This document shows, piece after piece, positions 59,529 to 64,000 of a stretch of 64,000 bases of DNA. Position 1 is the first letter of the stretch, and every line of letters starts with the position of its first letter. The DNA comes from Pseudoxanthomonas sp. SE1 (lineage in GTDB: Bacteria; Pseudomonadota; Gammaproteobacteria; Xanthomonadales; Xanthomonadaceae). The stretch spans positions 487,001-551,000 of the forward strand of contig NZ_CP113783.1 of the NCBI RefSeq assembly GCF_029542205.1, given 5' to 3'. The translations under genes were made by a program, and so were the position numbers. The notes beneath the pieces were generated by a model that did no database searches, was not told the DNA's origin, and worked only from the letters and a program-made list of their open reading frames with translations.

Positions 59529-60488
59529 GTGAACAGGGGAATGAACAACACGCTCCGCATCGCAGTGGGCATGCTGGCGATCGCCGCCACGCTGCCTGCC
59601 TTCGCGCAGCGCCAGAGCGCGCAGGACCAGCGCAAGCAGCAGATGGCCGAGATCCCGACCTGCACCAAGCCGCTGGGCGCGATCTCGGTGATCGAGCCGG
59701 AGGACGGCGTGAACTGGTGGAGCGGCCAGCAGCTGCCGGCGCCATCGAAACTGATCAAGGTCTTCGTCAACAAGTCGCGTTGCTTCACCCTCGTTGATCG
59801 CGGCGTGGGCATGGGCGCGGCGATGGCCGAGCGCGACCTGGCCGCCAGCGGCGAGCTGCGCAACCGCTCCAACATCGGCAAGGGCCAGATCCGCGCCGCC
59901 GACTACGTGCTGGTGCCGGACCTGATCTCGCAGAACAGCAATGCCGGCGGCAATGCGATCAGTGGCCTGCTGGGGGGGCTGGTGGGTGGCAACCTCGGCC
60001 GCGCCGTGGGCGGCCTCGACTTCAAGAAGAAGACCGCCGACGTGGTGCTGACGGTCACCGACGTGCGTTCCTCCGAACAGGTCGCGATGGCCGAGGGCAG
60101 CGCGAAGAAGACCGACATCGGCTGGGGCGCGGGTGGCAGTCTGTTCACGGGCAGCCACTGGGGCGGCGGCGGCGCCAGCGGCTACGCCAACACCGAGATC
60201 GGCCAGGTCATCACGCTGGCCTACCTGCAGGCGTACACCAACCTGGTGACCGAGCTGGGCGGCCTGTCCGGCAACGCGTCCGCTTCCAACGCCCAGCAGG
60301 CAGTGGAAATGACCAAGCCGGGTCGCCTGTTCGCCAATCCCAAGGGCACCGGCAAGGCCGTGCGCGACCTCGACCCGGGCATGCTGCTGTACCCCACCGG
60401 CAACAAGGACGGAATGATGTGGGAAGTCGAGGATGAGTTGGGCAACAAGGGCTGGGTGTCGTCCAGCCTGGTGCAGCTGGCGCGCTGA
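59529..60488 (+). CDS. CsgG/HfaB-like exported protein with C-terminal SH3-like domain
   Basis: A 319-residue exported protein. AAGGAGATATACAA precedes GTG 59529, an excellent ribosome site; ATG 59541 is an alternative. Signal peptide ends at PAFAQ (about residue 26). The domain (about 50-240) has CsgG-like features: IKVFVNKSRCFTLVDRG, NRSNIGKGQIRAADYVLVPDL, and ADVVLTVTDVRSSEQVAMAEGSAKKTD. CsgG itself forms an outer-membrane secretion pore and is a lipoprotein; here no lipobox is seen and a glycine-rich segment (GGNAISGLLGGLVGGNLG) is present, so pore formation is unproven. The end (about 265-319) resembles an SH3 fold (MLLYPTGNKDGMMWEVED, GWVSSSLVQ). It stands alone with a terminator. Confidence 0.72.
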   Translation: MNRGMNNTLRIAVGMLAIAATLPAFAQRQSAQDQRKQQMAEIPTCTKPLGAISVIEPEDGVNWWSGQQLPAPSKLIKVFVNKSRCFTLVDRGVGMGAAMAERDLAASGELRNRSNIGKGQIRAADYVLVPDLISQNSNAGGNAISGLLGGLVGGNLGRAVGGLDFKKKTADVVLTVTDVRSSEQVAMAEGSAKKTDIGWGAGGSLFTGSHWGGGGASGYANTEIGQVITLAYLQAYTNLVTELGGLSGNASASNAQQAVEMTKPGRLFANPKGTGKAVRDLDPGMLLYPTGNKDGMMWEVEDELGNKGWVSSSLVQLAR

Positions 60489-60507
60489 GCCGCCTGCTGG
60501 TGTGCAC

Positions 60508-60531
60508 GAAGGGCCGCGAAAGCGGCCCTTC
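60508..60531 (+). terminator. Rho-independent terminator after the CsgG-like gene
   Basis: Perfect ten-base stem GAAGGGCCGC / GCGGCCCTTC with GAAA loop, 20 bases after the stop; the trailing T run is short. Confidence 0.82.
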
Positions 60532-60576
60532 CTCGTTCCGGGATGCCCACGGCTTGGCTTTCCCGCCCGCCATCCC

Positions 60577-60582
60577 AATAAT
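60577..60582 (+). promoter_or_regulatory. -10 box (AATAAT), predicted leaderless start of ybeD
   Basis: AATAAT ends six bases before the ybeD ATG and follows the terminator directly; no Shine-Dalgarno is present, predicting a leaderless ybeD-lipB mRNA. Confidence 0.58.
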
Positions 60583-60588
60583 TCCCGC

Positions 60589-60867
60589 ATGGAAATCAAA
60601 TCCGACAACCCCGAACACGGCTTCCAGTTTCCCGGCACCTTCGAGCTCAGTGCCATGGGCACGGCCGGCACCGGGCTGGAAACCGAACTTCCCCGCCTGC
60701 TGGAAGCCTCCGGCGTCGCGGTGGTGCATGAAGACATCACGTGGAAGCACTCAGCCAACGGCAAGTACGTGTCCGTCCGCATCCGCTTCCAGGCCAACGA
60801 CCGCGCCCAGTACGACGCCGCCCACGTTGCGTTGCGCGACCATCCGGAAGTGAAGTGGACGCTGTGA
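60589..60867 (+). CDS. ybeD: DUF493 (YbeD) family protein
   Basis: A 92-residue cytoplasmic protein of the YbeD family, with an ACT-like alpha/beta fold. Seen: [13 protein letters not shown] (12-24), [27 protein letters not shown] and the end [14 protein letters not shown] (the VKWVL-type finish of the family). Its gene lies between dacC/dacA and lipB in many gammaproteobacteria, as roughly here. A link to lipoylation or wall regulation has been proposed from context only; function is not proven. The stop overlaps the lipB GTG start by four bases (GTGA), so the two are translated together. Confidence 0.93.
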   Translation: MEIKSDNPEHGFQFPGTFELSAMGTAGTGLETELPRLLEASGVAVVHEDITWKHSANGKYVSVRIRFQANDRAQYDAAHVALRDHPEVKWTL

Positions 60868-61523
60868 CGTCGCCCTGCATCGTCCGCGAACTGGGACGGC
60901 AACCGTATGAGCCGGTGTGGCGCGCCATGCAGCGCTTCACCGACGCGCGCACCGATACCACCGGCGATGAACTGTGGGTGGTCGAGCACGATCCGGTGTT
61001 CACCCTCGGCCAGGCCGGCAAGGACGAACACGTGCTGGCGCCGGGCGACATCCCGGTCATCCACGTCGACCGCGGCGGGCAGGTGACCTATCACGGCCCC
61101 GGTCAGATCGTCGCGTATCCGCTGTTCGACCTGAAGCGCCTGAGAGTCGGCGTGCGGGACTACGTCTGCAAGATCGAGCAGGCGATGATCGACACGCTTG
61201 AGGAATGGAACATCCATGCCGAACGCAAGGAGGGCGCCCCCGGCGTGTACGTGGCCGGCGCCAAGATCGGGGCGCTCGGCATCCGCGTGCGGCGCGGCTG
61301 CACGTTCCATGGCCTGGCGTTCAACATCGCGATGGACCTGGAACCGTTCCACCGCATCAACCCCTGCGGCTACCAGGGCCTGCAGGTGGTTTCGCTGGCC
61401 GACCTCGGCGGTCCGAGCAGCATGGACCAGGTGAAGTCGGTATTGCTGAAGCACATGGCGGACCAGTTCGGCCTGTCGCTGCAGCACGAAGCGGCGTTGC
61501 CGGATCTGTCGCAGGCGGCGTAA
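60864..61523 (+). CDS. lipB: Octanoyl-ACP:protein N-octanoyltransferase
   Basis: A 219-residue cytoplasmic enzyme that moves octanoate from acyl carrier protein to the lipoyl domains of 2-oxoacid dehydrogenases and GcvH. Signature parts: [35 protein letters not shown] (in the 65-90 region), [22 protein letters not shown] with the catalytic Lys, and [18 protein letters not shown] with the catalytic Cys (about 172). GTG 60864 overlaps the ybeD stop; upstream open codons are the ybeD gene in another frame. lipA, which usually follows lipB in Xanthomonas, is absent: a palindromic element and glnE come next. Confidence 0.97.
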   Translation: MTSPCIVRELGRQPYEPVWRAMQRFTDARTDTTGDELWVVEHDPVFTLGQAGKDEHVLAPGDIPVIHVDRGGQVTYHGPGQIVAYPLFDLKRLRVGVRDYVCKIEQAMIDTLEEWNIHAERKEGAPGVYVAGAKIGALGIRVRRGCTFHGLAFNIAMDLEPFHRINPCGYQGLQVVSLADLGGPSSMDQVKSVLLKHMADQFGLSLQHEAALPDLSQAA

Positions 61524-61530
61524 TCCGCTT

Positions 61531-61681
61531 GTTGTAGGAGAGACGTCAGTCGCGACCGCACGGCTGGCCTGCCAGCGAGCGTGGAGGGAGTGCAAAAGCA
61601 TGCCCCCTGACATGAAGCGTCCTGACCAGGCCTCAACGCCGAGTCGTGGTCCGCGGTCGCGACTCACGTCGCTCCTACAAC
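61531..61681. repeat. GTAGGAG palindromic element between lipB and glnE
   Basis: Arms of 27 bases (61531-61557 and, inverted, 61655-61681) with two mismatches; core GTAGGAGNGACGTNAGTCGC. It is the same family as the element at 32773-32896 and fills most of the 188-base gap. Confidence 0.88.
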
Positions 61682-61697
61682 AGCCGTTGGCCCATGC

Positions 61698-61703
61698 CAC
61701 AAT
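61698..61703 (+). promoter_or_regulatory. -10-like box (CACAAT) close before glnE
   Basis: CACAAT ends eight bases before the glnE ATG; no Shine-Dalgarno lies between. A short or absent leader is possible. Confidence 0.35.
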
Positions 61704-61711
61704 CCGCCGGC

Positions 61712-64000
61712 ATGAACGACGCGACCCTCTCCCTCGACACCGAGCTTGATGCGCTGACCGAACGCGGGTTGGCGCGCCTGCGCACCGCGTCGCCGGATCT
61801 GGATGCCCTGCTCGGCGACGCGCGCAATGTCGATCTCGTATCGCGCGTGATCGCGGCCAGCGATTTCGCCCTGGAAACACTGCGCCGCCAGCCCGACCTG
61901 CTGAGCGCCCTGCTGCACGATGATGGCGCCGCCCCGTGGCCGGTGCCTGCGCTGGTGGCGGACAACACCGTGCAATGGCCCGAGTTGCTGCGTCGCTACC
62001 GCACCGCCGAATCCACGCGCCTGGTGTGGCGCGATGTGCATGGCCTCGATACCGTCGACGACACGCTTGCAGGCACCACGCGATTGGCCGAGGTCTGCCT
62101 GCAGACCGCGCTGGATGCATTGGAAGCGGAGTTCGCACAGCGTCATGGTGTGGTGCGAGCGCCCGACGGCAGCGTGCAACGCCTGGTCGTATTCGGTCTT
62201 GGCAAGCTGGGCGGTGGCGAACTGAACTTCTCGTCGGACATCGACCTGGTCTATGCGTACCCGCAAGGCGGCGAGTCCGATGACGCGCGATCGCTCGCGG
62301 CGGAGGATTATTTCATGCGGCTGGGCCAGCGGCTGGCGAAACTGCTGGATGAGCCGACCGTCGACGGCTTCTGCCACCGTGTCGACCTGCGCCTGCGCCC
62401 CTTCGGCAATGCCGGCCGCGTGGCGTTGTCGTTCGCGGGCATGGACCAGTACTTCCAGCGCGAAGGCCGCGACTGGGAGCGTTATGCCTGGCTGAAGGCG
62501 CGCGCGGTGGCGGGCGACATCGAAGCGGGCGAGCAGTGGCTGGAGTCGCTGCGTCCCTTCGTCTACCGGCGCTACCTGGACTACACCGCGCTCGATGGCC
62601 TGCGCGAGATGAAGGCCGCCATCGCCGCCGAGGTCGCGCGGCGTGAACTGGCCGACGACATCAAGCGCGGGCCGGGAGGCATCCGCGAGATCGAATTCCT
62701 GGTGCAGGCCTTGCAGCTGATCCGCGGCGGACGCGAAGCCGCGCTGCGCGAGCGGAGGCTGCGCATGGCCTTGGCCGCGCTGGTCGCCACGCGACAGATG
62801 TCCGAAGAGGAGGGCGATGCGCTGGCGCAGGCCTACCGGTTCCTGCGCCGGCTGGAGAATCGCCTGCAGATGCTGCGCGATGCGCAGACGCATGCGCTGC
62901 CGGAGGCTGCGATGGACCGTCACCGCATCGCGCGGGGGCTGGACTATCCGGACTGGGATGCGCTGCGCGCCGCGCTGGACCTGCAGCGTGCGCGGGTGTC
63001 GGCCGAGTTCGCCGAACTGCTCGCACCGCGCCAGCGCGATGCCGCGCCGGATGCGCTGGCACTGTACTGGCGCGCGCTGCCCGATGGCGGCGATGTGGAG
63101 ACGTTGGCCGCGTCCGGATTCGCCGATGCAGGCAGTGCCGACGGTGCGCTGCGCGAGTTCGCCCAGTTCAGTGGCGTGCGCGCGCTGTCCGATGGTTCGC
63201 GCGCGCGGCTCGACCGCGTGCTGCCGGCCTTGCTCGACGCCTGCGCACGCTCGTCGCAACCGGATGCGGCATTGCGGCGCGTTTTGTCGCTGTTGCAGGC
63301 GATCCTGCGCCGTGCCAGCTATCTCGCGCTGCTCGACGAACAGCCCAGCGCACTGGCGCGGTTGGTCAACGTGCTGGCGCGCAGTGCGCTGCTGTCCGAG
63401 CGGTTGGCGCAGTATCCCCTGCTGCTCGACGAGCTGCTGGACACACGGGTCTCCGGTCCCATGCCAGACCGCGGCGAGTTGCGCGCCGAGTGCGAGGCCG
63501 CGTTGCTGGAGGATGATCCGGAGACCTGCCTGCGCGTGTTGAACGAGCGCCGGCTCGCGTTGAGTTTCCGGGTGGCGTTGGCTGCGCTGGATGGCCGCCA
63601 GGCCGCGCGCGACAGCGTGCGCCAGTTGGCGTGGCTGGCCGACGAGGTGGTCCGCGTGGTCGTGCAGGTCGCCACGCGCGATGTCGCGCCGGCACATGGC
63701 GTTGTCGCAGGCGGGCGGTTCGCGGTGATCGGCTACGGCAGCCTCGGCGGCGAGGAACTCGGCTTCGGTTCGGACCTGGACCTCGTCTTCCTGTTCGATG
63801 CGCCGGCCGGGTCGGAGTCCGACGGCGCACGCCCGATGGAAGCCGGTCGCTGGTATGCGCGACTCGCGCAGAAGATCGTCGCGCTGCTTGGCGCGGTGAC
63901 GGCGGCGGGACGGCTCTATGATGTGGATGTGCGCCTGCGCCCGGACGGTGCCAAGGGTCTACTGGTCTCGTCGCTGGCCAGCTTCACCGAATACCAGCGC
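61712..64000 (+). CDS. glnE: Glutamine synthetase adenylyltransferase/adenylyl-removing enzyme (3' end outside window)
   Basis: The first 763 residues of a protein of about 940. GlnE adenylylates glutamine synthetase when nitrogen is plentiful and removes AMP when it is scarce, under PII control. The N-terminal adenylyl-removing nucleotidyltransferase domain has [20 protein letters not shown] (about 169-188); a helical regulatory region follows (about 300-620); the second nucleotidyltransferase domain, the transferase half, begins near 660 with [20 protein letters not shown] and is cut by the window edge. Both metal DxD motifs (SDID, SDLD) are intact. ATG 61712 gives the normal N-terminus. 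Cytoplasmic. Confidence 0.97.
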   Translation, partial: MNDATLSLDTELDALTERGLARLRTASPDLDALLGDARNVDLVSRVIAASDFALETLRRQPDLLSALLHDDGAAPWPVPALVADNTVQWPELLRRYRTAESTRLVWRDVHGLDTVDDTLAGTTRLAEVCLQTALDALEAEFAQRHGVVRAPDGSVQRLVVFGLGKLGGGELNFSSDIDLVYAYPQGGESDDARSLAAEDYFMRLGQRLAKLLDEPTVDGFCHRVDLRLRPFGNAGRVALSFAGMDQYFQREGRDWERYAWLKARAVAGDIEAGEQWLESLRPFVYRRYLDYTALDGLREMKAAIAAEVARRELADDIKRGPGGIREIEFLVQALQLIRGGREAALRERRLRMALAALVATRQMSEEEGDALAQAYRFLRRLENRLQMLRDAQTHALPEAAMDRHRIARGLDYPDWDALRAALDLQRARVSAEFAELLAPRQRDAAPDALALYWRALPDGGDVETLAASGFADAGSADGALREFAQFSGVRALSDGSRARLDRVLPALLDACARSSQPDAALRRVLSLLQAILRRASYLALLDEQPSALARLVNVLARSALLSERLAQYPLLLDELLDTRVSGPMPDRGELRAECEAALLEDDPETCLRVLNERRLALSFRVALAALDGRQAARDSVRQLAWLADEVVRVVVQVATRDVAPAHGVVAGGRFAVIGYGSLGGEELGFGSDLDLVFLFDAPAGSESDGARPMEAGRWYARLAQKIVALLGAVTAAGRLYDVDVRLRPDGAKGLLVSSLASFTEYQR

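Overview
The window is high-GC chromosomal DNA from a gammaproteobacterium of the family Xanthomonadaceae, probably close to Pseudoxanthomonas. Gene order (mreBCD-mrdA-rodA-mltB-rlpA-dacC-ybeD-lipB; lptM-dapF-DUF484-xerC; hslVU; algR-hemC), TonB-receptor loci with SapC, cupin and tryptophan-halogenase partners, and intergenic palindromes with GTAGGAGCG arms all point there. The assignment is inference from content, not from a database search. No rRNA, tRNA, CRISPR array, prophage or insertion sequence was seen.

Layout. 1-1848: end of a glycosyltransferase overlapping a sulfotransferase. 1986-3395: two secreted or anchored proteins of unknown role. 3421-13765: a carbohydrate-use locus, with a GH30 glycosidase and CE4-type deacetylase on the minus strand, a divergent LacI regulator, then a TonB-dependent receptor, SapC, a JmjC-like cupin and a flavin-dependent halogenase homologue. 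A shared palindrome (consensus TTGACARCGCTGTCAW) overlaps predicted promoters of both the GH30 gene and the receptor, tying them to the LacI protein. 13801-24812: sirtuin, PAS-GAF-GGDEF-EAL protein, TonB-domain lipoprotein, carboxylesterase, AlgR-like regulator, hemC, a DUF481 outer-membrane protein with its own operator-like palindrome, a lipoprotein, a WYL regulator and a lipocalin. 24889-29327: two S9 oligopeptidases. 29545-34983: DUF454 protein, lptM-dapF-DUF484-xerC, and hslVU. 35078-48282: yjdM, a yeast-type cytosine deaminase, two tandem metzincin-like peptidases, ubiE, an M1 peptidase, a hydrolase, a lipoprotein, a broken metallophosphatase gene, a GGDEF protein and a PfkB kinase. 48598-58379: the rod-shape and peptidoglycan operon. 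58438-64000: EamA exporter, CsgG-like protein, ybeD-lipB and the start of glnE.

Points that stand out: (i) a coherent LacI operator/promoter set; (ii) at least five genes (hemC, ubiE, lptM, ybeD, the sirtuin gene) with a -10 hexamer ending exactly six bases before ATG and no Shine-Dalgarno, which predicts leaderless mRNAs; (iii) palindromic repeats that have become the C-terminal coding tails of MreC and PBP2; (iv) two interrupted genes, a metallophosphatase with an in-frame TGA and dacC with a one-base shift in a C6 run next to its signal peptide.
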